Source of the DNA: Strigops habroptila | Lineage: Eukaryota; Chordata; Aves; Psittaciformes; Psittacidae | NCBI RefSeq assembly: GCF_004027225.2 | Contig: NC_044288.2 | Location: 5,755,719-5,819,718 of the forward strand | Direction of reading: 5' to 3' | DNA: 64,000 nucleotides | In this document: piece after piece, positions 24,981-36,700 of the stretch | How the letters are laid out: each line of letters opens with the position of its first letter | How positions within the stretch are numbered: position 1 is the stretch's first letter | Translations under genes and position numbers: made by a program | Notes under the pieces: generated by a model | Seen by the model: only the letters and a program-made list of their open reading frames with translations | Database searches by the model: none | What the model was told of the DNA's origin: nothing

Positions 24981-24990
24981 AAGGCACGCG

Positions 24991-25362
24991 ATGGAGGTCA
25001 GCCACTCGGTCAAGGAGCGCACCATCGCGGAGAACAGCCTGGTCATCCTGCTGCAGGGCCTGTGCGGTCACGTCACCACCGTGGACCTCCGCGACGAGAG
25101 CACAGCCACGGGGCGCGTCACCAACGTGGACGCCTTCATGAACGTGCGGCTGGCCGAGGTGACCTTCACGGACAGGCAGGGCACCGTGTCCCAGCTGGAT
25201 GAGCTCTTTGTGACCGGCAGGAACATCCGCTACGTCCATATCCCCGATGAGGTGGACATCAGGGCCACCATCGAGCGGCAGCTCCAGGCCATCCACAGGG
25301 TCCGCTACTTCGGAGGCCGTGACAAGGGCAGGAAGGAGTTCCCTCGTGCCAAGCACAAGTGA
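24991..25362 (+). CDS. LSM10: U7 snRNP Sm-like protein LSm10, 123 aa, single coding exon
   Basis: Replaces SmD1 in the seven-membered Sm ring of the U7 snRNP, which with LSM11 directs 3'-end processing of replication-dependent histone pre-mRNAs in the nucleus. The protein starts [17 protein letters not shown] and shows both Sm motifs: Sm1 around [10 protein letters not shown]...[11 protein letters not shown], and Sm2 around [18 protein letters not shown]. Length equals the human protein (123 aa) as I recall. The whole CDS is in one exon, with an acceptor 13 bp before the ATG, as in human. The upstream frame is also open but belongs to the repeated leader, so I chose this ATG by homology. Confidence 0.96.
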   Translation: MEVSHSVKERTIAENSLVILLQGLCGHVTTVDLRDESTATGRVTNVDAFMNVRLAEVTFTDRQGTVSQLDELFVTGRNIRYVHIPDEVDIRATIERQLQAIHRVRYFGGRDKGRKEFPRAKHK

Positions 25363-25849
25363 GCCCACGGCCGGGCCAGCATGGACCTGCCCCTTTGGAC
25401 TGCCAGGCACCTCTGCACCTCACCCCAGACACCCCACCCGGGCACACGGGGCTCTGCTCCTCCCCTGGCCGGTGCCCACGGGGGAGCAGGGTTATTCTTT
25501 GTGATAAATAACCCCATTTAAAAGGGTCTCTGATTTCTCTGATCGTTTCTGTTCTGCTGGCAGCCTCTTGGGTGTCTTGTGATGGCCAAGCAAAGCCCTT
25601 CAGGCCAAAGCCACAGCCTGGGGCTGGTGCTGGGCTGCAGCCCGTGGTTTGCTTTCCCCTGCTCACGGAGTCCACGGTGGGGTCGCTCATGGTCCGTCCT
25701 GTAGGACGGGAACAGGGCAAAGGGAGCGGGGCTGGAGCAGCACGAAGCTGCTTTGCCCGATGCCGGAGCTGCCGGCTCCGCCTCCGTGCTCCTCCGTCAC
25801 CCTTGGCGCCCGTAGTGCCCGTAGTGCCCAACGCCGGCCGCAGTGGGAG
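25363..25849 (+). other. LSM10 3'UTR and LSM10-STK40 intergenic sequence
   Basis: The best poly(A) candidate is GATAAA at 25503-25508, a weak variant; no AATAAA is present. CpG content rises from about 25730 into the STK40 promoter. A 10-bp duplication CGTAGTGCCC lies around 25811-25830. Nothing else recognised. Confidence 0.5.
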
Positions 25850-26006
25850 CCAATCAGCGAAGGGTGTGGTCCCACCGCAGCCAATCAAATCTTATCTCCG
25901 TTACCTCTACGCGCCTCAACCAATCAAAATTCGCCGCAGGTTTCCCTGCCCACCGCTGGAGCTTTCCCCCAATCACAGCCGGCGCTGTCTCAAGCACGGC
26001 CAATCA
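25850..26006 (+). promoter_or_regulatory. STK40: Cluster of five CCAATCA (NF-Y) boxes, STK40 promoter
   Basis: CCAATCA starts at 25850, 25881, 25920, 25969 and 26000, all on the plus strand, spaced 31, 39, 49 and 31 bp. All five share the trailing CA. The cluster ends about 130 bp before the probable STK40 first-exon donor at 26140; a CACTTCCG (ETS-type) element lies near 26080-26090. Confidence 0.8.
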
Positions 26007-26135
26007 ACACCTCCCGTTCGCTTGTGCGGCAGCCGCCAGGTAGGCGGGGCGGTAGCGCGGGGAGGTGGTGGCTCGTGCGTCACTTCCGTTGTCAGGTGGC
26101 CGCCGCCGAGCGCAGGCCGCGCCGGCCCCGGGGCC

Positions 26136-29100
26136 ATGGGTGAGCGGGGCTGGGAGCAGGGGGGGGATGGCGCGGGCCCCGCGGCCCCGCTTCGTGCTCA
26201 CCGGGCCCCGCGGGCAGCGCCCTCCCGTGCGGGGCCGGCGGAGCTCCGCCCGCTGCCGGGGCCTCGGGAGAGCGAGCGGCCGGGGCCGTGCCCCGGTGTC
26301 CGGGCGCTGCCGGTGCCGCTGCGTGCGCGGTGGCTGCTCTGCGGCGCGATGCCGGCGGAGGGGGAGGGCGGTGTCGCGGGGTTGTGTGCGCGGCCGCGTT
26401 TAAAAGCGCGCTCAGCGGGGCTCCGGGTGCGTGCGGAGGGAGCGGGTCCGCAGCGGGAGCCGTGTGTCCGGTGGTGATTTCGCTTTCGGTCCGGGCGGAG
26501 GTTCCCTGGTGTAGCAGTGCGGGAGCTGCGCGCTGGGGAGGCGCCGCCGGTGTCTCAGCACTGAGTAGTCCATGGCTGTGCTCGAAGGGACAATGAGTAA
26601 GCCCGTGAAGCGCCGCAGCCGGAACCGGCCGCGGCAGCCCGCCCCGTCCGGCTCACCTGGGGGAGGCGAGGCGGCTCCTCTGGGGGGTTCCCGCTTCAGA
26701 ACCTCTTCTCTTTGTTGTTTGTGGCTGCTGGGAGCTTCGCTGCTGCCCTGTTAAAGGTCTCATGGTGCTGCTGGAGGGAGCCGATGGCACCGCGGGTGCC
26801 ATCTCCTGCTGCTCCCCTCCATGACATGAGGAGTTTGGGGCTTGTCTTGCTGCTGGTCCGCTGCTCCCTCCTCCTGCCATGTGCTACCCTGTTAATGATT
26901 CAGTTCTTTGCTGGTTTAGAGTCGTAACGTGTATGCTCAACATACCCTGCGCTGTCTTAGGCACTTGTCTCGGGCTGTAGTACTGCGTCTGGAGGGTGGT
27001 GGAGAAGCTGGAGCAGAGGCCAGTGCCTTGTGTGGCCGGACACCGGGCACCCTTTGAGGCAGAAGGGACATGGGTTGGGTGCACGTGGAGGGCTCGTGGG
27101 GTGCCTGCAGCCCGGCTGAGGTGTGACCTGGGAGGGAAGGGGAAGGTTTACCTGCTGGGAAGTGGCTCCAGGCTGGTGCCACGGGCTGCAGGACATGTGT
27201 CGTGTTTTCCTGGTGCTGCAGCACTTGTGCTACATCCTTTTATTGTTCCTCCGTGGCATCCACACTGATGGTTTGGTCACGTAATGGCATTACTTAAAAG
27301 CACCCTCACGTTCAGCTGCTTTTATCCCCAGGATATCACAGAACCACCTCCTTTGGAACCACGCAGAGGGAAGCCTTGCAGGTGCTTTGCTGCTCTTTGA
27401 TTACAGACAAGCCTATTGGTTTTGCCTGAAGTCCCCACTGTGCTCTGCCTAAGGAAGGGATGTGTTATCTGTGTGCAGAGACTAGGCGGTGCTCTGGGCT
27501 TGCTCCTCGCTCCTGCCTGGGAGCAATCCAGCTGGGAGCTCAGGCTAGACCAAAGGAGGCTCCGTGCCTGTTGTAATCTATGTGAAACACTCTTTTTTGT
27601 CTTAGGTACACATTTGTGGCCTTATGGTGGCTGTCAGTGTGTTTTCATGCTACAGATGGTAGTAACATTAGCATGGCAGCGTACGTAGACAGCTTAAATA
27701 CATTTCTTTCTCTCTAGCTAGGGCCGGATGAGTAGATCCCTGTTAAAAGCAGCAACCACACCTCACTGTGCAGAAAGTGTGTGCACGTGTGCGAGTCATG
27801 CGATAATCTGTGTGTGCGTGAGGCAAGTCCTGCTGCAGTGGATTGATGGGATATTAAGGGTACGTCGTGACATAAGCTACAAACAAAAAGAGCACAAGCT
27901 CGTAACACAGTTCACACCTCACCTGGTGGTGATGTGAAGGGCAGTGACTGCCCAGGATTGGGAACTTGTGTGCTGGGTGAATTGTGCAGCCTCGGGTGAG
28001 GTCCAAGCGCTGCAGTTGGATTTCCAGGCTCTCCTCTTGTGCCGTGCCTGGCTGTTGGTGCCCCTGCCATGCGGATGTTGGGCTGGAGCAGGGATTTTTC
28101 CCGGTGGATGTTGCCTGGGCTTCAGCAGGAAAGGGTTAAGCTGAAGTTGGTGTTTATGTAACCAAACAGGGAACTCCCAGAGATGAGTCCTTGGCTATCT
28201 CATGTGTTGATGCATCAGAAGGGTTTAAAGAAAGCCCAGCTTGTTGCTTGCTTGCACTGTAATTACATCGCTGGAATCCTGTGCTTCAGAGTTTCCCTCT
28301 TGGGGGGGCAGGAAGGAATTTGCTTTCCCTGATGATTGACTTGGCCTTTGGAAGCCTTTTTTGACCCTGAGAAGATGGAGACTGGCCACAGTTAATGTGG
28401 GAGGTAAGCAAGGCGTGCTGGGTGCCCTTTTAGCACCGCAGCCTCTGAGGTGCTGATTGTACCTTGCTCACGTACTAGGATTAAGCTAATCATCAGGTTG
28501 GGCTGAGGAAGGAGGCTCCGTGGTGGGTCAGTTGAGCAGGGCTGCTGGAGGTGGTCGTGTCCCCCAGCTTGTGAAGCACAAGCTTGGCAAATTCCTGTTC
28601 TATGAGGTGCCTTCTTACGGCATGGGGGTGCCCCAGCCCCTTGTGCTGCGCCAGCACCTTGGGATTCTTCCTTCTTCTTTGGTCAGAGAAACTCTTTGTC
28701 TTGCTTTGAGTGAACTTGTTGCTTAGGGAAGAAGCCTGAATGAGTCTCCGTGCGTTTCCAAGAACTCTCTGAGTCAGGGCTCCTCTGTTCCTGGAGAAGG
28801 CTTCCCTTCCTGGAAGGGCTTGCACAGCGGTACATGGGCTGTGCTGGTGGCTCTGAGTCATCTCGTGGGCTCTTTCTGTGTTACTATTCTCTTACAGAAC
28901 ACTTAAACTTCCAACGCTCCGGGTGAAGTTCCTGGTCCTGGGCAGTGAATCTCCCCCAGCTCCCCGTGCCCGGCTGCAGCGGCTCCTCCTTCCCCTCTCC
29001 TGCTTTGCTTGGGATCTGCCTGGCAAACATTGCCTGTAATCCCCCAGCCGGTGACTCCTCCACAGGCCGGGCTGCTCCGAACTCCGCCTGTTCTCAGGGA

Positions 29101-32100
29101 AGCTTTTCCAATGGGAATGGAGCCTCTGATGACTCGGGTCTGAGCTGTCCCCAGCCGGGTTTGCCTGGAGAAGGCGTGTGGCAACACTTTGGGATTGCTG
29201 CTTCTCGCAGCGATACCGACCTGCTTGTTCCCGTGCTGGGAAGCTGGGCCATGCTCATGTGATGTCGGTGTACGTACAGGTTTTTAGGTCATGTCCAGCC
29301 TATCTGGTGAGCAGGAATGTGCTGTGAGCCAGGCTGAAGGTGAGCTGCGGTTAATCATCACTGATAAATGCTTCCTCGTGGGGTGTTTGGGTTGTAAAAG
29401 GTGCAGCCTGATACTGCTCGGTTTAATTGATATTTTTAGCTTCATTTTTGCAATAGCTGAGGCCAGCACTGGTCAAAAGGAGAGTGAACAGGGTGAGTGG
29501 GACAGAAACCTTTGGGTCAGGTCTCCCACTGCCTCCCTTGCAGCAGTGGGGTAGGACCCCTTCGGGGTTGCCAGTCATCCCATTAGGAATGGAAACACCA
29601 ACCAGCTTGTTTCCCCCTCTTGTGGAGGTTGTATCAGCTGCTCCAGTGTCTTAACTAGTTTCTGTGCTGCTGAGTAATCCTGTTAACGCCCCAAAGGTGC
29701 TTTCTTTTTCCTGCTCCAGCTATTAGCTGTGGCTGCTGGACTGCAGGACCTGCTTGTTCTTTAATCTGAGATGAAAAGGTCAGTTTCCTCCTCTCTTTTT
29801 ATTCTTTGTTATGCTGGGCGCTGGAATGTCATGCAGTAATTTGGGAATTAGACCATTTCCTTAAGCTACGTAATTAAAAGACATCTTGGTTTCCAAATGA
29901 TTCGATTAATAATTCTCTTAAAGCCATAGCTAGCCCAGTAAGGAGCTTTAGACACTTCTCCAGTGAGACGTTTGCTATGTGGTGTGTGTAACATTAAAGT
30001 AAGGAATTCTTGTGCTAGATTTGTAACTTCGTTACCTGTATGAGAGATCATTTTTGTTAATGGTGGCACAGGGAGCAGGGCTGGTGGCAGAGGCTTCAGC
30101 ACACACTGCTCATGGAACAGGATCCGTCCCACAGCAGGTCCTGCTCAGGGCTGATGTTTCTGCTCACAGCTGCAGAGGGGGAACCTCCATCATTGCTGTT
30201 CTTGTTCTAAGACTTGCCTTAATACTGCCTCAGAATGCTGTTCCTAGTGGCCATCCTGGTTCTGCAGGAGGCTGGCACAGGGAACTCTGTGCCCTTTTAA
30301 CCCATTTCCTTGCTCTACTCAGAGTTACACAATGCACAGAAAAGGGAACAGTCCTCCTGCTTTTCCACAGCAGCTGCCCTGGTTTGCTTCCCTTTGCTCT
30401 GGGACCTTCTTCTATCCAGCCATCCTTCAGCCCAGTCTCAGGAGGATCCTGAAGTGCTCGTGTGGAAACCCTCTGGGTGCTGCTGAGGGCCACTGAGGTT
30501 TCTGTGGGGCTCTGCTGCCCTCACTGCCTCGTGATGCAGCAGGAACCACGCAGGGAGCAGGGAGATGGGGTTGACAGTGCTGCGAGTGGCACGGGATTGT
30601 CTTTAATAGCTGAGTACTTGTTTGTGTTGGTGCTTTTCTTGCTTGATCTTACAAGTATCGTGTGAGGGAGCTGTGATGTTCCGTCGGCGGATGGATTTAA
30701 GGGACTGGGGCATCTCCACTCACTCTCAGCGCCGTGGCAGCTCATTCTGAACGCACTGGGTAGCCAGCACGGGGCTGCCTGCAGCAGAGGCTGGGAACAC
30801 TGTTCATCAAAATATAGCTAATCTCAGTACTTCCATTCAGGAAGATCCTTAGTAGCTGCCCCAGGACCAGGCAATAGTGCTGTTTGCTTTGGGGGAGTGC
30901 AGCCCCCATGCCCCAAATGGTCCTTGTGCTGTTGGCAGTTGATCTAACTGGATACAGGGAGAAGTGAAGCAGCTCGGGTTAACGAAGGGTTAAACTAAGC
31001 ATTTGGTAGAGATGGTGTAGATTCAGTTCTGGAGTGGCTGATTGAAATCCTAAATTTCTCCGTTTCAATGGGACCAGATGGAACTCCTAAGCAGCACTGA
31101 GTTTAAGTTGAATTAGTTTGAGTTATTTCTTTGAGGCCAAATATAAATCGTGAAGAGGAATTAACTTGCAGTGGGGATTTGGTAAGAATAAAATCCAGTG
31201 TATTCTTCTTTGCCCTTTGCAGAAATCCTTCTGTTCAAGTCCGAACTTTAAGCATTAGCTCTTACCATGGTTAAACATTGCTTCCAGTGGTGAAGATTCT
31301 GCTGTGGCACTGTTGCTAACCTGGCTGTATTTAAGCCAGGTTAAAACCAAACAAGTTAGTACCACCTTGTGGAGGTGAAAATGGAGAAGGTGTTTGTTTC
31401 TGCTCTGTTTCTGATGCTCTCACATCACAAAATGCCTTTGGAGATCACTGACGCTCTATTTGTCTTGCTGTGCAGGGCCATGCGTCCGTGACTCTTCAGG
31501 GACTGAACCTCAAGAACCTTTTTACTCTCTCACGTGATATCAGGAGCTTCAGGCCTTTTCTAAGCCAAAACAAACACAGATGGTTCAAGCTGAGGAGTTT
31601 TGGTGCATCCCACGTTATCGTAATCAAGAATAATCCAGAACCACAGCATCAAGTGTATCTCGTTTCGCATTACAGAGTCCTCGACCTTTCGACCATCCAG
31701 CCTTCTCCAAGGTGATGACTCCTGTCTCCTGAGACGTTGGAAAACCTAGTTTGGAAGAAGAGTAAAGATAGAGTTGATGCTGAACTACGTGAGTGCTCCG
31801 ATTATTTTGTTTACGATAACGCCGTTTGCACCAGGGATCCCGATCCAGCTGGGATTGCACAAGGGTCATTACCTCAGAGTTGCTGTGCAGTGGGGGTTCT
31901 CCAGTGGAGATGTTACTCACACATTTCCAGCAGGGATGATAATGATGATGATGTTGCAAGGAGTGGAGAATTTTATAAGGCCTAATCAAATATTAGGTCA
32001 GGGATGAGGAATGAGCAGCACAAGGAGCATGTGGGGCTCAGGACTTTGTTCTCTTCAGCTGCCTGGGCCTGGCAATGCTTCTCAGTGGAAGTTTGTAGTG

Positions 32101-33748
32101 CAGAGATGCCAAGTGTGCTGCAAGACTTCTCACCTTATCTGTTGCTATCTCTGGTCTGGGTGACAGGTACTAGATGAATTAATGCAATGAGATCATGCTT
32201 GTGTCCACAGAAAGGGTGGGACTGCCAGAGGGTAAACTTCATTCAAAGTATGGTGATTTATCAGTCTCTTATGTGGTGAAACACTGGGACTCTTTTAGAA
32301 CAAATAAGTGCAACCCCAAAATATTTTGCCTGTCTGCTGTAGTAACCTCTTAGGGAAGACTACTGGGGCTTGGTTTTGACTTGCTCAGAGTAAGGAAATG
32401 GATTCTCCTCTCCCCCACACCCCAATAAAAATCTCTCTGCACAGTTGGAGCATCAGCATTTGGTGTCTAGAGATTTGTGAAACTATCTTCCAAGAGGTAA
32501 AGGTGAACAGGAGGTGTATTGGGAACAGAGCTTGAGTTTGATGGAGCTGATCGATGCTTGCAGTGTGTGAAGGCCAGCCTGGCAGCAAGCACGAGAGGTT
32601 TTATCCTGCTAAACTGAACCAAGACCTTCCTTTGGGGGGACAAAGTGTAATAGTCAAAGGCTTGAATTAATTTGTGTCTTTAGGTGTTGGTTCTGCAACA
32701 CCACCACAAACTCTCTTCAGATTTCTGAGCAGCAGAAAATGCATGTTGGAAATCAGAGTTTCTGCAATAAGCAGGAGTTAGTCAAGCTTGTACTTGTTTC
32801 CATTGAATTGTAGTGATGTGTGGACCTTGAATACTTGGATGCAAAGCACGAGATTCACATTTAATAGGTGAAATTGTTCTTTGCATGCAGTGGTGGTGTG
32901 AGAGAGCACATGTAGTGGCACCACAGTGTTTCCTTTCATTGGAATGTTCACTAAAGGCAGGTAATAGTCTGCTAATTCTGAACAAAGCATTGATTCCTGC
33001 ACGTGGGGACTGAAGGGATAGTTTTGTATGTTGGATTCCAAATTTCAGCTGTGTTGGATGTAGATAGATGGAGATGTAATGAAAAGGTTAGAGCCTAAAG
33101 AGGTATAAATAGAGGGGGGGTACTTATTTTAAGACTAAACCTAGATTTGTGGGAAAATCCCTGTTAAATGAACTGAATCTGTCAGTAAGTGGCATGTTTG
33201 TCTTCTGTGACCTTGCTGGAAAAGGTGGAAGATGTTGTTCATGGTCAGTTCTGTGTATTCTTGGCTCTTTGAGGAACAAATTTGAGCCTTCACTTACTCA
33301 GTGAGCTGGTGGTGATGCCTGGTGGGAAGTCTCCCATGAATGAAGCCCCAAAAGCCGATGGGCTGAATCAGAAGCAGACATCCCTCCATCCAGAAGGATA
33401 ACTTAGGCACTTTCTTTCAGAGGCTTTTTTGGAATATGTTAATTTGCAAACTTGTTTTTGCTGTAAAACAAGCTTTAATTATTTTGACTTGTTCCCACTA
33501 TGTGTCTCAAAACAACTGTTCTAGGAAACGCTGCTTTGAGTAATGAGGCTGATTTCTACCTTCCAAAATGCATTAAGCCTCCAGCCCACAAGTGGTCTAT
33601 CAGTAATGAGCCATAGCTTTTTTGTAGAAACACAAGTGGGCAGAGACACGAGTGCGCCAGGAGGTGAAAGCCTTCCAGTGCAAAACAAGGGATAGTGTCA
33701 GAAACTAACTCGCTTGCTCATCAGATGTGATCTTCTTTCTCTTTCAAG
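26136..33748 (+). other. STK40: STK40 exon 1 end and 7.6-kb intron 1
   Basis: The probable first exon ends at 26139 with GCC-ATG-G before GTGAGC. If this ATG is used and spliced to 33749, it is in frame and adds four residues (MEPR) before the usual MKRRAS start. The intron is moderately GC-rich near the promoter and otherwise unremarkable. I noted a possible cassette exon at 31476-31711 (strong acceptor, AAG-GTGATG donor) and a short GAT microsatellite near 31936-31960, and no recognisable mobile element. Confidence 0.5.
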
Positions 33749-33756
33749 AGCCAAGG

Positions 33757-36700
33757 ATGAAGCGACGAGCATCAGACAGAGGAGCTGGGGAAACATCCAC
33801 TAAGGCAAAAGCTCTTTGTACAGGGATTTCTGGAAATAATGCCAAGAGAGCGGGCCCTTTTATCCTAGGTAAGCAGGGAGGGGAGGTGGTTCTTCAGTGT
33901 TCAGGGTAGCTACCGATTGCAAGGCTGATAAAAAAGGCACTATAAAATGAGGCAAAGCAGATGTGGAATTCAGCATCTTACCACAGAATACAATTCACTT
34001 GATGTAGAAGAGCAGCAGCCCATGGAGCTTCTGCAGCTCTGGTCACACTGAGGAGAGCTGTAATACAAATACCACAGGGCAGGCATGGCTTTTAAGCTTT
34101 GTCAGAGGGTAAATTCATTGGGGGAACTTTCTGGTTAGAGCTCCAGGGAGATGTTTGACCCTGCTTGCCCGGAATATGCTGTCAAATCAGCATGTGGGCA
34201 TCTTGATAATGCACTAGTGGTCGTTATAAGTGGTATGTGCCAAGGCCAGAGCACTCTGCTAGCTTTTAAGAGCTGCTAGAGTAAGTTGGATAAACTGTCA
34301 AACCCACGGTGGACTTCACAATGGAAACCAATGGATAATCAATTGGAAGCTGATTGATTTAGACTGAGGCGTGGAGACCGTGTGGGATAACCTGTGCACC
34401 TGAGCCATCCCTGCAGAGGTGGCACTTGGGTGCAGAGGTGTGGTAGCAGCAGTTGCCATGGGTGTTGCTGGTAAATGGGGAAGCCTTATGGTTCAGGCAT
34501 GCAGAAATTTGAATTTCTGAAAGCAGCTCTGCCCTGTGTGGGCTTCTGTTAAATGTTTCTCCAGTGAACAGATGAAACCCTGCCCAGAAAGCTTTCAGAG
34601 TTCACTAACCATGTTTCTCTTCTTCAGATAGTGATTTGTGGCAATGTGCTTAGTCTCTGGAAAAAAAAGAGGAACTTCAAGTAACCTAAACTGCGTGACA
34701 CTTGCCTACTGATGTAACCCTGAATTAGTCATTGCTGCTTAAAGGAAAACAAGTCTGTTTTTGCTTTGTGCTGTTAGGTCCACGTTTAGGTAACTCTCCA
34801 GTGCCAAGTATTGTTCAGTGTTTGGCAAGAAAGGATGGGACAGATGACTTCTATCAGCTAAAGGTAAGCAAACTGGGGGGGGTCCAGATCTTTAGGGCTC
34901 TTCAGCAGAAGCACTTGCAATGGTGTGTGGTGTGGTGCTCTGACAGGAACGGCTGCAGTTCTGCCAGGCTTAGATCTGGTGTCAAGATTAGCCCTGAGAT
35001 ATGAGGCCTCTGTGGCTGCTGCGCTGCTCTCCTGGAGCCCTCTGATCTGCTCCACTGGCCTGACATGGGAGCGACTCCAGTGGGGATTAAAAATCACCTG
35101 GGATAGTTGAAAAAGGCACCTGAGCTGCTTTTCTGTGTTAAATCACAGAGTCATGGAATGGGTTGGGTTGGGTTGGCAGGGACCTTAAAGATCATCTAGT
35201 GCCAATCCCCCCCAAATCAAGCTCATGCTGTGCGTTCTGCACAGATGTTAGTTCAGACATTCTGTGGCAAGTCTGCAAACACCAGAGCAATTGCATCAGC
35301 TGTTAAACACATGTGAATACCTAAAATGAGAGTGGTTTGGGGGCATTTGGGTTTTTCTGGGAACTGTAAAGGTCTTTTCCCTTTTCCTGAAGATTCTCAC
35401 TTTAGAAGAAAGGGGTGATAAAGGAATAGAAACCCAGGAGGAGCGACAGGGCAAGATGCTGCTGCACACAGAGTATTCTCTCCTTTCCCTGCTCCATAAC
35501 CAGGAAGGAGTGGTTCATCACCACGGGCTCTTTCAGGTACAGCTGGTCACCATCCAGATTGGGGGAATGCCAGTGATTGCTTTAGGCTTGAGCTGCTTTT
35601 GTTTAATGTACAGTTCGTGCTGACCCTGTTCTTGTGTGTGAAGAATTGCCAGCACACACTGAGGTTCACCACTGCTGCTTCGAACAAGTGGGTGGCAGGG
35701 GCTTTGGAGAGGTAAAGCAGATGTAACAGGGTTTGGGAGGTAAAGCAGATGTAACAGGGTTTGGGAAACGTGAGGACATTCAAAGATGGGGCAGGCGCTC
35801 AGTAGCGTCCCCTTCAAACAGGAAAATAGCTGCTTCACTGGCAAGTTAATCTGTGCCCGTAGAGCACCCTTTGGAACTGAATTTGTGCTTTCCACTGTGT
35901 GTACTGGTTTATGATGACTTGGAAGAGGGGACAAACTGCCAAGAAACTGTTTCAGCAAGTTAAACTAATCAATGTACCGATCAGTGTGTCATATGAGTGA
36001 ATTGTGTTGCTGATAATGCCTTCAGAGCTGTTTATGGATGTGATGGGCAGCTAGGGATTACTGGTTTGGATGCTGCTATTGCCTTGCTTGCTGGTTAAAT
36101 CTTATCAACACACTTTTCACTTGAGATCATCTGTGCTATAACTTAAATAAGCCAAATGTCCGACTCAGCTGTGTCCTGCTTCATGTTATGGAAGAACTGC
36201 TAATTGTGTCTTAAGATTCCTGTTCTCATGGCTAACGTGCTGGACCCCTGGTATTCAGAGGCTGCACCACTGCACAGTTACTCTGGGGTTTATCAAAAGC
36301 TCTCTGTGTGTGTATAAACAGTATCAGTGCTGACAGAAGCCAGTCAGACTTTCTCGGTCTTTTTTAAGCAGAGATCATGTATCTTCTTTTTCAAATCCCA
36401 ACTCAGGGCAAAGATCAAGCACCGTGATTGCATTTGCTTATTTTGAGATCACCACGTAGTTACTGATTCTCTAGTGCTCTGTATGTAAGTACATAATCCC
36501 AGCGAGCTTCCCTGAACTGTTGCTCATTTGTTTGCCTCACTTAGGACCGAGCTTGTGAAATTATAGAAGATCTAGAAGCAAACAGAATGGTCAGGAAAAT
36601 GAAGAAGCGCATTTGTCTGGTGTTGGACTGTCTCTGTGCTCATGATTTCAGTGACAAAACAGCAGATCTGATCAATCTGCAGCATTATGTCATTAAAGAG

